From Salvia splendens (taxonomy: Eukaryota > Streptophyta > Magnoliopsida > Lamiales > Lamiaceae), in assembly GCF_004379255.2 (NCBI RefSeq), contig NC_056053.1, positions 17,542,188-17,606,187 on the forward strand: a stretch of DNA of 64,000 nt, in the 5' to 3' direction. Within the stretch, counting starts at the first letter, position 1, and each line of letters opens with the position of its first letter. The notes under the pieces were generated by a model that had not been told where the DNA came from, searched no databases, and saw only the letters and a list, made by a program, of their open reading frames with translations. Shown piece after piece: positions 32,501 to 44,092 of this stretch. The position numbers and the translations under genes were made by a program.

Positions 32501-33080
32501 AAGTTCTATTGAAATATTTCATTTGCATTAAAAATTGCAATTCACTTCAGTTTTTCCTCCTAAAATCTTTGAGGTATTAACTTCTTTACTTTGTTGTCAA
32601 ACCCAGGCTACATGAGTAAGGATCAAGTAATCCAGCATACTGAAGTAGAAAGAAACGGGAAAAGGTCCATATTGAGATAATATGAAGTGAACGGATGAGA
32701 TCAGTTACCTACTAGTCTTTTTCCAGATTCGATTTCAGAGACCACATAATTATTCATAAATTAACATGCACACTGATGAATTGATATACTTGAATGAACT
32801 ATGAACAAGCAAAACTAAAAAGTCAATAATTGGCAAGTTGACATTCACGTATATTTCCATACTCTATACTGACTCAAACTACAGAAGAAAACCTAAAAGT
32901 TGTTGTATGTCTTGCTAGACGCATACCCAAATCCAGTGGCAGAATGCGACTGGGAGATGGAATGAAAGCCTCGAGAAATGATGTCTTTGTCCATGCCAAT
33001 ACAAGCACAGTCGTGCAGACTAAACCGATGAGGATGAGGGAGACCTGTGAGATCTTGAGTCCTTGAAGGCCTCCTTTCAT
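29557..33080 (-). CDS. Trichome birefringence-like (TBL/PMR5 family) polysaccharide O-acetyltransferase-like
   Basis: Six GT-AG exons on the minus strand join to 549 residues: 33080-32927, 32237-32088, 31623-31462, 31373-31212, 30938-30743 and 30382-29557. A signal anchor comes first (residues about 13-30, [18 protein letters not shown]). A long Ser/Glu/Lys-rich stem follows (exons 2-4). The TBL domain starts at [20 protein letters not shown] with [15 protein letters not shown]. Exon 6 opens with the GDS motif ([11 protein letters not shown], near residue 286) and ends with [16 protein letters not shown], the DxxH motif (D528, H531). TBL proteins are Golgi enzymes that acetylate xylan, mannan or pectin (family knowledge). 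The long stem suggests the TBL14-16 group, but this is a guess. Exons 3 and 4 have equal length (162 nt) and similar repeats. No defects were seen. Confidence 0.9.
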
Positions 33081-34085
33081 CCTTAACAGCAGCTCTAAGA
33101 AAACAGATTCACCCAATCATCAAATCACATCTACCCGAATAATAGTATCTGTAAACCAAAAAATCATCACAGGAAGTGTTAAGTCCCAACAGCAACTATT
33201 CTGAGCTTCAAGGTTCCAAAATATTTAAATCCAACGAAATCAAAACAGGCATTGCCAAAAATGAAATGCACTTCTAGTGGGAAAATTAATTTTCAGCAAC
33301 AATTGTATGTAGCAAACAGATGAAGTCATGACTAATAAATGATGGGGGAAAAGGTCATGCTGGTGTGGCCTGCTACAACTGAACCGATTAATGCCAAATT
33401 TTAGTCAAGGAACCGCGTGCTTATTGGTATGACAGGGTTCACTTTACTCAATTGTAACTCAATTCGAGTTCACCGGCCTTTTTATCTCCGAGATTAACAA
33501 TCAAACTCGTATTAATTGACTAATTGCTAACCTAACAACAGTTGATCTCGAGTGCTTGAAATCATAAGATGCCACAATGACTACTATCAGCTCAATCCAA
33601 TTTCACATCACAACCAAAACTGTAAATAAGTTACACAGTTTATCAAGCAGTAGAAAATATCTGAACAGTGGAGAGAAATATGCATCGGAGATACGAACAA
33701 TACACTAACACAGAGGAGAACAGAGTTGGAACAATAAGAAATAGAAACTGAAGGGCACCGATTAGCAATGTTTACCGGGAATCAAAAGCCGTGGATCTCG
33801 TAGCAGTCATACAAGATGCACACGAACTTAGTTATTGCGCGTCTGGTTCAGGTGAAGAAATGTGCATCGCCGCTAGAGATTGAACGGCAAGTGCAGCTGG
33901 TGGAGAGACGGCGGAGGATGGAGGGGGAGATCACAGATTTGTGCGAATGCGATGCTAGGGGATTTAATCAATTAGTTTATAATTATTGATTTAGAGCTGA
34001 GACGACTGGGAAGATCAGATTATTAACTTAATTTAATTGAGAATTTAATTACTACAAATCCTCATTAATGATGGTGCAGAAATGA
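33081..34085 (-). promoter_or_regulatory. 5' UTR, 5' UTR intron and promoter of the TBL gene
   Basis: A likely acceptor (TTTACAG at about 33155) and a donor-like CCCG|GTAAAC near 33777 suggest a 5' UTR intron of about 620 bp. The region 33780-33960, GC-richer than its surroundings, would be the leader. No other gene is visible. Confidence 0.45.
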
Positions 34086-34931
34086 ATTAGTTATATGCAT
34101 CACTATAATTCCATTTTCGCTATTGTTAATGATGAGTCGCGCATACTCACAAAAATACTAAATTTAATTACGATTTCTCTTTCTTCCCATAATCACATCT
34201 TGGATTTTGGAGTATTTGGTTAATACAACAACATTATAAAGATGATGCAGTTGGATATCATTTTCAAACCTAAAAGAGTCTGACATATTTGAAATTAGGT
34301 TAAACTAGGAATGGATAAATCTTTCCCAACTTGATAGAATTAGGAAACAAAACGAGAAATATATGGTTTGAAAAATTTGTGTTAAATAAGTCAATTTTAT
34401 GAAACATGCATTTCAATGTCCGAGTCATGTCACATTCTCTATGATTTAATAGAATAATAATAGTAGGGATTTTTTTTGCCATTCTTATACAGACTATTAA
34501 TTGATCTTACGCTCTTTTTTCTCCACGTTTTATCACTTTATAGACTGCATATCCTTTTAATTCTTTCTGATTTTGCAATTGTGAATTTGTTTAGTAAATA
34601 ATTAATATTAAAAACTGTGACTTTCATTTATATATAAACTAATACAGTACGTAGTTTAAATAAAAAAAATTACATAATCCAAAATAAAAATGCATAAGCA
34701 ATAAGAAATTAATCATTTATCGACGATATTGAATGCGTCTAAGTGTGTCAACTAAATCTACTTGGAGTTTGCTATGAACATTGCAATCACACATCAACAT
34801 ATAATGCTATTGGTATATTCGGTTGTTTTTTCCTGCCAAAATATATTTCGAGTATAGTTTCCAAGGATCCCCTGTTGTGCACAGCAGGCAGGTGAAGCAA
34901 TTCCGGCCACTAGGGGGTAGGAGGGGGCGGT
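34086..34931. other. Intergenic region left of the copia complex
   Basis: AT-rich spacer. At 34870-34886 a self-complementary CTGTTGTGCACAGCAG occurs, with a relative CTGCTGTGCACGGCAG at 41508-41523 on the far side of the copia complex. GCGGT at 34927-34931 is the left target duplication. Confidence 0.4.
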
Positions 34932-35468
34932 TGTTGAAAACGTGAAGGAAATAGAGAAGCCTCAAGCTTTTCATTTCCTAAGCCTTTTGGCTTTTCACTC
35001 CCAAGGTAACCTCCAAAATGTTTATGAGGTGCCTTATTGCCGAGACTATTCATGTAGGTACTCCTATCCTATAAATAGGTGGAGTTTTGGGAGATGATAA
35101 ACACGAACAACAAACATTCTCTCTTTTCTCTCAAGGTCTCTACATCATAGTGTGCATCTTAGGAGCATTGTCTAGCTCGATTCTTGGAACTCCATCAAGT
35201 TCGTCGGTGCCTAGCGGGTTTGAGGTGCTTCTACACGCTAGGAGGAAGTCGTTTTATCTTTGGGGGCAATACGCCATTCCGTGAGCACTAGCCGAGGCGT
35301 AATTTGTCTTGCGGAAAGAGGGCTTTCCTCGACTCGACTTATAAATTTGGTTTGCTTTATTTCCATTGTAATTTTCATTCCTCTTTTTGTTGCAAGTTTC
35401 CTTTCGATTGTAATAGTTAGAGTACCGCTTGTACACGGCTTGGGAATCTCTTCCCATTATTTCTAACA
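34932..35468 (+). repeat. Copia LTR1 (plus)
   Basis: TGTTGAAAACGTGAAGG to TTATTTCTAACA, 537 bp. TATAAATAGGTGG at about 35070 is a likely U3 TATA box. It is followed by GTCGCAAGAC rather than the TGGTATCAGAGC tRNA-Met primer site common in plant copia elements. Confidence 0.93.
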
Positions 35469-35531
35469 GTCGCAAGACAAATTAGTGTACTCTTCTAAGA
35501 CAGGATTATACCAATTGAAGTTGGAGGAAAC

Positions 35532-38500
35532 ATGAGCACCAAAGCTGGAATGAAGAAACGAACAGTACCAATGTTCATGAGCTACGAAATGGTTAATTCC
35601 TTGAGATCTATTCTCTTGAGAATTGTGTTTATCGTTTGTCAGTTGACAAGCAAGACCAATTTTGACTTGGTAGTAATAATTGGGATGCTTGTGGTGTTGA
35701 ATATACCAATGCACATATGGTTCGATATAATTGTGTACTTATTGTTGGAGACAATATTGTGCAAATTATTTGAACGTGCTGTTATAAACTACAAAGATCA
35801 CGAGGTGGTCGCAATGGTCTCCGACGTGAACCATGGTAACACTCCAAATGAATGGTTTGTTGATACGGGTGCCACATGTCATGTGTGCTCCGAGAGAAGC
35901 GTTTTTTCTACTTACAAATCTGTTGGAGGTAGAAAAGTACGTATGGGAAACCAAGCCTCTTCCGATGTGGTTGGTGTGGGTAATGTGTTCCTAAAATTAG
36001 GATCCGGAAAGGTTCTTACCCTCAAGGATGTGCTGCATGTCCCAGACATCCGAAATAATTTGGTGTCAGGCTCACTTCTAATAAATCATGGATTTTCACT
36101 AGAGTTTGAGTGTGAAAAGGTTATATTGACCAAGTATGAAAAGTTCATAGGTGAAGGTCACCTAGTGAATGGGCTTTTTGAGCTGAATGTTACGGTCATT
36201 CACCGTGAAAAAGGATTAAGAAATAAGGAAGATGACACATCCTCTTATTTGCTTGAGTGCTCTGATTTATGGCATAAAAGATTGGGACATGTAAATCTAA
36301 ATGCTATAAAAAGATTAGTAAATCTTAATTTACTAAAAGTAGATAAGTTTAACTCACAAGAAAGATGTGAAGTGTGTGTTGAAGCCAAAATGGCTAAACT
36401 GCCGTTCCATTCGGTAGAGCGAAGCACAAAACCTCTTGAATTGATCCATACAGACGTATGTGATTTGAAATTTGTACAAACAAGAGGTGGTAAAAAGTAT
36501 TTCATCACGTTTATAGATGATTGCACAAGGTATTGTTACCTTTACTTATTAAGAAGTAAAGATGAGGCAATTGAAGCGTTTAAAGACTTCAAAAATGAAG
36601 CCGAAAATCAACTTAATTGTCGAATTAAGTGTGTTCGAAGTGATAGGGGTGGTGAGTATGTAGCCCCGTTTGCTGAATTATGTCATGCAAGTGGTATAAT
36701 TCACCAAACAACGGCTCCATATTCTCCACAGTCAAATGGAGTTGCTGAACGAAAAAATCGAACACTTAAAGAGATGATGAATGCTCTGTTGATTAATTCT
36801 GGTTTATCCCAGAACATGTGGGGGGAGGCTGTGTTAACAGCGAATCATATCCTGAATAAAATTCCACTAAAAAATAGGGATGTGACTCCTTATGAGTTGT
36901 GGAAAGGGAAGAAACCTTCATATTCATACCTCAAAGTGTGGGGGTGTTTAGCGAAGGTAGAAGTGCCACCTCCGAAACAAGTTGCAATAGGCCCTAAAAC
37001 AGTCGATTGCATCTTTATTGGCCATGCACTTAATAGTAGTGCCTATCGTTTCCTAGTCCATAGGTCAGCTGTGCCTGGCGTGGCTGAAGGAACAACGATT
37101 GAGTCAAGGAATGCTATATTCTTTGAGAATGTATACCCTTGCAAGAGGCAAGAGGATCGTTCTAGTGAAAGAATGATGGATGAATCCACTAGTTCTAATC
37201 CTTCAAAAAGGACGAGGTCAATTCCTGAGGATGTTGAACCAAGACGTGGTAAAAGAGTTAAAGTTGCTAAAACATTTGGTCCCGACTTCATAACTTTTAT
37301 GTTGGATGACGAACCAAAGTCATTGGCGAAAGCTCTGTCTGGCCCAGACGCAGCATGGTGGCAAGAAGCTATCAATAGTGAAATTGAATCCATCATGAGA
37401 AATAACACTTGGGTGTTAGTAGACTTGCCTGAATGCTGTAAGGCTTTAGGGTGCAAGTGGATTCTGAAAAGGAAATATAAGCCCGATGGTACTATAGATA
37501 AGTACAAAGCTCTCCTAGTTGTCCAAGGCTTTAAGCAGAAAGAAGGGCATGACTTTTTTGATACATATTCACCTGTTACGAGAATCACTTCCATTCGGGT
37601 GCTTCTAGCGATTGCTGCTTTGCACAATCTTGAGATTCACCAAATGGATGTGAAAACTGCGTTTCTGAATGGTGATTTGGAAGAAGAAATATATATGGAA
37701 CAACCCGAAGGGTTTGTTGTGCCTGGGCAAGAGCGTAAAGTATGCAAACTGGTAAAGTCATTATATGGGTTGAAGCAAGCACCATTACAATGGCATTTAA
37801 AATTTGACAACGTGATGTTGGCAAATGGATTCACTATCAATGAGTGCGATAAGTGTGTTTACATTAAGAACACAGATAACGGTTTTGTTATTGTGTGTCT
37901 TTATGTAGATGATATGTTGATTACGGGCAGCAATAGTGCCATTATCAACGAAACTAAAAATATGTTGAAGAGAAATTTCGACATGAAAGATATGGGTTTA
38001 GCTGATGTGATTCTCGGAATCAAAATTAAAAGGAATCATGAGGGAATTGCTCTGACACAATCTCATTATATTGAGAAAGTGCTAAAGAAATTTCACTCGT
38101 TCGATTGTGAGCCAGCTAAGACTCCATTGGAACCCAACGTGCATTTGAGTAAGCACACGGGTGAGCCTATAGCTCAAGAAGAATATGCAAAGATCATAGG
38201 GAGTTTGATGTTTATCACAAACTGCACCCGACCAGATCTTGCGTGTACGGTGAATAAGCTGAGCCGATTTACGAGCAACCCAAGCAAGGAACATTGGAAA
38301 GCTCTGCGTAGGGTTTTGAGATACTTGAAGTATACTATTAACTTTGAGCTGCAGTACACAAGATATCCCCAAGTACTTGAAGGGTACTGTGATGCAAATT
38401 GGATCTCTGATTCAAAAGACTCGTTCTCGACGAGTGGTTATGTGTTTACTGTGGGGGGTGGTGCTGTTTCGTGGAAGTCGACGAAACAAACGTGTATAGC

Positions 38501-38852
38501 TCGTTCCACCATGGAATCTGAGTTTATCGCATTGGATAAAACAGGGGAAGAAGCCGAGTGGCTCAGAAATTTCCTAGAATGTATTCCATGTTGGAAGAAG
38601 CCAGTGCCGACAGTAGTGATATACTGTGATAGCCAAGCAGCTATAGGGAGAGCACATAGTGGCTTATACAACGGTAAGTCTCGACATATTCGTCGGCGAC
38701 ATAATACCGTCAGACAATTGATCACAAGTGGTGTTATCACAGTTGACTATGTAAGGTCAGTTGATAACTTAGCGGATCCGTTAACAAAAGGTTTAAACCG
38801 TGATCAAATGCATAAATTGCTAAAAGGAATGGGACTGAAAACCACATCTTAA
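35532..38852 (+). CDS. Ty1/copia pol polyprotein without gag (PR-INT-RT-RNase H)
   Basis: The 1106-codon frame has no stops. Domains in order: retroviral-type protease with [10 protein letters not shown] (D111); GAG-pre-integrase HKRLGHVN zinc region (about 245-300, ending CEVCVEAKM); integrase core with [15 protein letters not shown] and the glutamate in [13 protein letters not shown]; reverse transcriptase ([20 protein letters not shown], catalytic YVDD near 791); RNase H ([17 protein letters not shown]). The first about 95 residues do not look like gag: no CCHC knuckle is present, and the segment is hydrophobic and starts only 63 bp after LTR1. Gag therefore seems deleted, and mobility would need capsid from a relative. 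The pol order PR-INT-RT-RH defines copia. Confidence 0.92.
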   Translation: MSTKAGMKKRTVPMFMSYEMVNSLRSILLRIVFIVCQLTSKTNFDLVVIIGMLVVLNIPMHIWFDIIVYLLLETILCKLFERAVINYKDHEVVAMVSDVNHGNTPNEWFVDTGATCHVCSERSVFSTYKSVGGRKVRMGNQASSDVVGVGNVFLKLGSGKVLTLKDVLHVPDIRNNLVSGSLLINHGFSLEFECEKVILTKYEKFIGEGHLVNGLFELNVTVIHREKGLRNKEDDTSSYLLECSDLWHKRLGHVNLNAIKRLVNLNLLKVDKFNSQERCEVCVEAKMAKLPFHSVERSTKPLELIHTDVCDLKFVQTRGGKKYFITFIDDCTRYCYLYLLRSKDEAIEAFKDFKNEAENQLNCRIKCVRSDRGGEYVAPFAELCHASGIIHQTTAPYSPQSNGVAERKNRTLKEMMNALLINSGLSQNMWGEAVLTANHILNKIPLKNRDVTPYELWKGKKPSYSYLKVWGCLAKVEVPPPKQVAIGPKTVDCIFIGHALNSSAYRFLVHRSAVPGVAEGTTIESRNAIFFENVYPCKRQEDRSSERMMDESTSSNPSKRTRSIPEDVEPRRGKRVKVAKTFGPDFITFMLDDEPKSLAKALSGPDAAWWQEAINSEIESIMRNNTWVLVDLPECCKALGCKWILKRKYKPDGTIDKYKALLVVQGFKQKEGHDFFDTYSPVTRITSIRVLLAIAALHNLEIHQMDVKTAFLNGDLEEEIYMEQPEGFVVPGQERKVCKLVKSLYGLKQAPLQWHLKFDNVMLANGFTINECDKCVYIKNTDNGFVIVCLYVDDMLITGSNSAIINETKNMLKRNFDMKDMGLADVILGIKIKRNHEGIALTQSHYIEKVLKKFHSFDCEPAKTPLEPNVHLSKHTGEPIAQEEYAKIIGSLMFITNCTRPDLACTVNKLSRFTSNPSKEHWKALRRVLRYLKYTINFELQYTRYPQVLEGYCDANWISDSKDSFSTSGYVFTVGGGAVSWKSTKQTCIARSTMESEFIALDKTGEEAEWLRNFLECIPCWKKPVPTVVIYCDSQAAIGRAHSGLYNGKSRHIRRRHNTVRQLITSGVITVDYVRSVDNLADPLTKGLNRDQMHKLLKGMGLKTTS

Positions 38853-39434
38853 AAGATGATTATAGTGGTAACCCAACCATACGATTGGAGATCCCATGGG
38901 CTTGGTTCAATGGGAAAACGAAGCTATATGAATCTAGTTGTAACACTCGGAAGATTTTTAATCTTCGCCCATTCTTTAGAAAGCATTGAGTGTTGTAACC
39001 TGCATGTGGTAAGAGGCTAAGTTTTGACTTTTAATGATTCTTAGAAACCTCGAGGAGGTGGGTATTGCAGGATACCTGGAAAAGAATCACCTATGTAAGT
39101 GAAGAAGTGTGGGCCGCTTCAACATGTGAATCACTTATGAATCCAAAGTGGTGTTCCATGGCCAGTAAAGGACACAAACGTGAGAACTGATGAGTTTGTA
39201 AATAATATTGTGTCAATATTATTGTCTCGGTATACACCAAGGAGGAATGGTTCAAGGCATCACGTCCACCAGGCCGCCGGTATGCCCGATAGTGTTGACT
39301 ATGGAAAGTTAAAAGCCCCAAGCTACTATTCCAAATGCAATATTGTTTCTCGAGAATTGAGCATAGAGTCTGCATGCATGCTTTTGTGTCTAGTGTTGGT
39401 TTGAGCTTGCAGTGCTCTAACCAATGTGGGGGAT
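38853..39434 (+). other. Copia 3' untranslated region and polypurine tract
   Basis: Non-coding sequence between the pol stop and LTR2. GTGGGGGAT at 39426-39434 directly abuts the TGTTGAAAAC of LTR2 and is the plus-strand primer tract. Short open frames here have no recognisable content. Confidence 0.7.
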
Positions 39435-39971
39435 TGTTGAAAACGTGAAGGAAATAGAGAAGCCTCAAGCTTTTCATTTCCAAAGCCTTTTGGCTTTTCA
39501 CTCCCAAGGTAACCTCCAAAATGTTTATGAGGTGCCTTATTGCCGAGACTCTTCATGTAGGTACTCCTATCCTATAAATAGGTGGAGTTTTGGGAGATGA
39601 TAAACACGAACAACAAACATTCTCTCTTTTCTCTCAAGGTCTATACATCATAGTGTGCATCTTAGGAGCATTGTCTAGCTCGATTCTTGGAACTCCATCA
39701 AGTTCGTCGGTGCCTAGCGGGTTTGAGGTGCTTCTACACGCTAGGAGGAAGTCGTTTTATCTTTGGGGGCAATACGCCATTCCGTGAGCACTAGCCGGGG
39801 TGTAATTTGTCTTGCGGAAAGAGGGCTTTCCTCGACTCGACTTATAAATTTGGTTTGCTTTATTTCCATTGTAATTTTCATTCCTCTTTTTGTTGCAAGT
39901 TTCCTTTCGATTGTAATAGTTAGAGTACCGCTTGTACACGGCTTGGGAATCTCTTCCCATTATTTCTAACA
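39435..39971 (+). repeat. Copia LTR2 (plus)
   Basis: Direct copy of LTR1, 537 bp, preceded by the polypurine tract and followed by GTCGAAGAGG. Confidence 0.93.
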
Positions 39972-39994
39972 GTCGAAGAGGTGGTAAAAACGAC
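39972..39994. other. 23-bp spacer between tail-to-tail LTRs
   Basis: It begins GTCG and ends CGAC. Each LTR in the complex is followed on its U5 side by GTCG, so the spacer looks like two primer-site stubs facing each other. Confidence 0.75.
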
Positions 39995-40531
39995 TGTTAG
40001 AAATAATGGGAAGAGATTCCCAAGCCGTGTACAAGCGGTACTCTAACTATTACAATCGAAAGGAAACTTGCAACAAAAAGAGGAATGAAAATTACAATGG
40101 AAATAAAGCAAACCAAATTTATAAGTCGAGTCGAGGAAAGCCCTCTTTCCGCAAGACAAATTACGCCCCGGCTAGTGCTCACGGAATGGCGTATTGCCCC
40201 CAAAGATAAAACGACTTCCTCCTAGCGTGTAGAGGCACCTCAAACCCGCTAGGCACCGACGAACTTGATGGAGTTCCAAGAATCGAGCTAGACAATGCTC
40301 CTAAGATGCACACTATGATGTAGAGACCTTGAGAGAAAAGAGAGAATGTTTGTTGTTCGTGTTTATCATCTCCCAAAACTCCACCTATTTATAGGATAGG
40401 AGTACCTACATGAAGAGTCTCGGCAATAAGGCACCTCATAAACATTTTGGAGGTTACCTTGGGAGTGAAAAGCCAAAAGGCTTAGGAAATGAAAAGCTTG
40501 AGGCTTCTCTATTTCCTTCACGTTTTCAACA
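39995..40531 (-). repeat. Copia LTR3 (minus)
   Basis: Inverted LTR of 537 bp, followed on the plus strand by ATCCCCC, the complement of the polypurine tract. It is therefore the 3' LTR of an inverted copy. Confidence 0.92.
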
Positions 40532-40609
40532 ATCCCCCAAAAAGCTTGAGGTTTGCTTTATTTCCATTGTAATTTTCATTCCTCTTTTTGTTGCAAGTTT
40601 CCTTTCGAC

Positions 40610-41147
40610 TGTTAGAAATAATGGGAAGAGATTCCCAAGCCGTGTACAAGCGGTACTCTAACTATTACAATCGAAAGGAAACTTGCAACAAAAAAGAGGA
40701 ATGAAAATTACAATGGAAATAAAGCAAACCAAATTTATAAGTCGAGTCGAGGAAAGCCCTCTTTCCGCAAGACAAATTACGCCCCGGCTAGTGCTCACGG
40801 AATGGCGTATTGCCCCCAAAGATAAAACGACTTCCTCCTAGCGTGTAGAAGCACCTCAAACCCGCTAGGCACCGACGAACTTGATGGAGTTCCAAGAATC
40901 GAGCTAGACAATGCTCCTAAGATGCACACTATGATGTAGAGACCTTGAGAGAAAAGAGAGAATGTTTGTTGTTCGTGTTTATCATCTCCCAAAACTCCAC
41001 CTATTTATAGGATAGGAGTACCTACATGAAGAGTCTCGGCAATAAGGCACCTCATAAACATTTTGGAGGTTACCTTGGGAGTGAAAAGCCAAAAGGCTTA
41101 GGAAATGAAAAGCTTGAGGTTTCTCTATTTCCTTCACGTTTTCAACA
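40610..41147 (-). repeat. Copia LTR4 (minus), outer right end
   Basis: Inverted LTR of 538 bp (one extra A in the A-run near 40690). Between LTR3 and LTR4 lies about 58 bp of LTR sequence in plus orientation (GTTTGCTTTATTTCCATTG to TTTCGA), joined directly to TGTTAG. This suggests that an LTR end inserted into another LTR. Confidence 0.92.
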
Positions 41148-44092
41148 GCAGTCGCCCCTTACACGCGACTAACTTGCCTTTATTGGACGTAAAATTACCA
41201 TGTCCGCCCCCTCCGTTTGCATCTGGCGTCGCCCCTAACAATGAAGAAAATAGTCACGTCCACACTAAATCAAGCTAATACTATATATTCCGCTACCTCC
41301 ATTTTCAGATCCTGAATCTGCCACTGTTCAAGCATGACTTGGAGGCTAAGCAAGTATTTTTTGTTTTTATTTATTTCCTAGTTAGTAGAATTAATAGATG
41401 GGGCTATGCCTTAAAACGCAACCTTCACATAATGAAATGCAGGCATTTTCCTTTCATTTTATCTTTTTTTCTGTTCTTTTAAATTATTGTGTTTATTTAG
41501 CACAGCCCCTGCTGTGCACGGCAGTGAATCCTCGCCCTCCTCGCTATACCATGGAACTACAACGTGCTTGCGAGCACATAGTGGTGCTCCTCCCCTCCAC
41601 CTCCATTGAATAAAGTGGTGGAATATACTACTCACTAAATGAAAGTTTTAGCGGAATTTTCCAACAAAATATTTTTCTAGTATAACGCACTTGATATACC
41701 AAACAAGATTCGAACGACTGTGACATATTGCTTACAACTTAAATAAAAAATGATCATAGTATAGCCCCAATTGAACCTTGGTCTTATTTTATTTACTTTT
41801 AAGAGATTATAATGACATTATGTTGAAAATTACCTTTACAAATGATATTTTGACCCAATCGTTAGCCCAAGATAAATATGTTTTGGGCCATTGCTCTCTT
41901 GTAAATTTTGGAGCCCAAAAAAGAAGAAAAACAAAATAAAGTAGATCTCATACCTAGATGATGATATGAAAATTTTTAAAAATATAGTATTAAGTGAATA
42001 AAGAAAAAATATGTTTTTATATATTAATGTGAGAGAATTTATTTTGAGACAAACTAAAAAAGAAAATAACATCCACCTTAATGGAGGGAGTACTTTTACT
42101 GGGAGAAATTATAACTCTGAAAAAGTTCTAGACCAAATAAGACATTTAATCGAATAATTCGTCTATCTTAAAATAAACAAATTATTAGCGAAGAGTCCGG
42201 GCTTTACTATTTCTAACCTGCCTTATTAGAATAAGACAGAGAAAACTTACATAAATATAATGACTTTGGCATTCATATAAGTATATACTATTTGAGTAAC
42301 ATGCATGGGGATTGTGTGCATGATATACGAGGATGTTGATTTGGACCGCAGACTCAAAATAGGTTGACATGGGTGAATGGAGATTGGTGGAGCCTCATCC
42401 AATCAACTATATTTAGGATTCAATAACAGCATATTACTTATTATAGTGAAATTGAAACTCCAACCAAGCAAACATATGCTTCAAGGTTTAATGGGAATTC
42501 CCACTCTTTCCCTGCAATACTATTCGTCTCACACATTCAGATGAAGACTGAATTTTAGATTAATGTTCTCAAAATGCGAGAAACATAAACAAAGAGCGAT
42601 GATGAGTTTAAGGAGTTGATTGATTGGTACGATGAAGGGTGAAGTCCTATGTTTTTATTGCTGTCCGACGCGTGGGGACGGGGGACCTCTTCTTCCATGG
42701 CTACTTGATCACAAGAGTTATATATTTGTAGTATTCTAAGTAGTGAAGATTGTGTGTTTATGAGGTGATGTGGGTGGGGGGACTAGGGATGGACATGTTC
42801 ACGTGGAAGAAACGTGCCTCATTAGAATGGAGATCCACTCATCCAAGTTAAAATCTATAAATATTCATATAATAATATCAAGGGCATCTCCACTATCTGG
42901 TGACCTTACGTACAACTAATGACGAATCCAGAAAATAAAATTCTGGGGTCGAAATTTTTTCTCTTGATGTATAAAGTTAAGATGGACATGCTTTTTTGTA
43001 AGGTTAACTTCACATCTTCTTCATCACACAATTTATTGGTCAACGGCTTTCTACGGTCCATTTCATTCCAGCACCAACCACCAACTTCCATCGCTAATAT
43101 TATTGAATAAGATATAAAGGTTTCAATGAAAATGAATGTGGAATTGAAAATGAAGGACAAATTTGTCTGATTGAACATTAAAAAAAGCTATTATATGTCA
43201 ACCAAATTAGAAATTTATGAATTTTATAAATATGTAAAATAGTTGAACAAAATTTTATAAATATATGTGTAAAATAATTGCACCGCCTGTGTCCCTAAAA
43301 CAAAATAGAGAAATCTAAATTAGGAGATTTATAAGCTCAGATTTGTTGTTGAAACATTTTAGTATATCAATAAAAAAATACTTCAATTGTCCACCACTGA
43401 AAGTCTCATATTATTATTTTGGAATGTCCATACTCCGTATCACATTTTACTTTTATTATTTTTTGTAAATGGCCCTCACATTCATGGACAGAGGGAATAA
43501 TCAATAGAAAAAGAAGCGTCGGGATGAAGACAGAGAGCTATCATGGGTCGGAGGTGAAGCTGACATTAGTTATCATACTGATTAATGGAATTTTACGACG
43601 ATATCCATGATGGCGACATACCGTACCAAAAATGTCATACCGTATATCAGACACACCGAAAATATCGGTGTGAGAAAATAACATATTGTTATTGTACTGA
43701 ATTATGATATATTGGATTATCAGTATGAAGCATTTCCAATACCAATACCAATACCGTACAAGATTTTCAGTATACCGTATCAAATTTCCAATAATCCGTA
43801 CTATACGATATAGCGAATTTTGATGCACCATGTCGGAATACCATTTGATTTAGCTATATATGTATATAGATGTTAATTGGATTAGCGCAACGACTTTCAG
43901 GTCAATCCTTTAGATCACCGAAATACAATTATTTTGGAACCTGAACCTCTCCAAGAAGTAGAACTAGTACTATATATCTCAAAAAACCAGACTTTCTTTT
44001 AACAGTTTCATACACTACTCTTTCTCTACAACCACACTAAAAAACTGTAATCAAATATCAACATCCCAATATACTACATCAAGAGTCCAGAA
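41148..44092. other. Intergenic: DNA-transposon remnants, no gene
   Basis: GCAGT (41148-41152) is the right copia duplication. CAGATCCTGAATCTGCCACTG at about 41304-41324 resembles the end of a GGCGGATCCAGG-type element interrupted by the copia insertion. A Stowaway-like right end (ATGGAGGGAG|TA) lies at 42081-42092 without a clear partner. GGGCATCTCCACTAT at about 42883 looks like a lone Harbinger-type end. CAGAAAATAAAATTCTGGGGTCGAAA at 42930 and following resembles another such repeat. No supported coding region. Confidence 0.4.

Larger units (their letters stand above)
34932..41147. mobile_element. Ty1/copia complex with four LTRs, two of them inverted
   Basis: Layout: LTR1(+) 34932-35468, pol 35532-38852, purine tract, LTR2(+) 39435-39971, a 23-bp spacer, LTR3(-) 39995-40531, an inverted purine tract ATCCCCC, a short plus-strand LTR fragment (about 40550-40607), and LTR4(-) 40610-41147. 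The outer flanks are GCGGT (34927-34931) and GCAGT (41148-41152), a near-perfect 5-bp duplication, so the whole complex behaves as one insertion. Both outer ends are the TGTTGAAAAC (U3) end. LTR1 and LTR2 differ at about five of 537 positions, indicating a young element. Confidence 0.85.

Noticed and set aside
34866..41530. Matching CTGYTGTGCAC hairpins on both sides of the copia complex as Helitron or TIR ends
   Set aside because: They are self-complementary and similar, but no CTRR terminus or consistent target duplication accompanies them.
42906..43178. Open frames near a GGGTCGAAA-type repeat
   Set aside because: No conserved protein; the region resembles decayed DNA-transposon ends.
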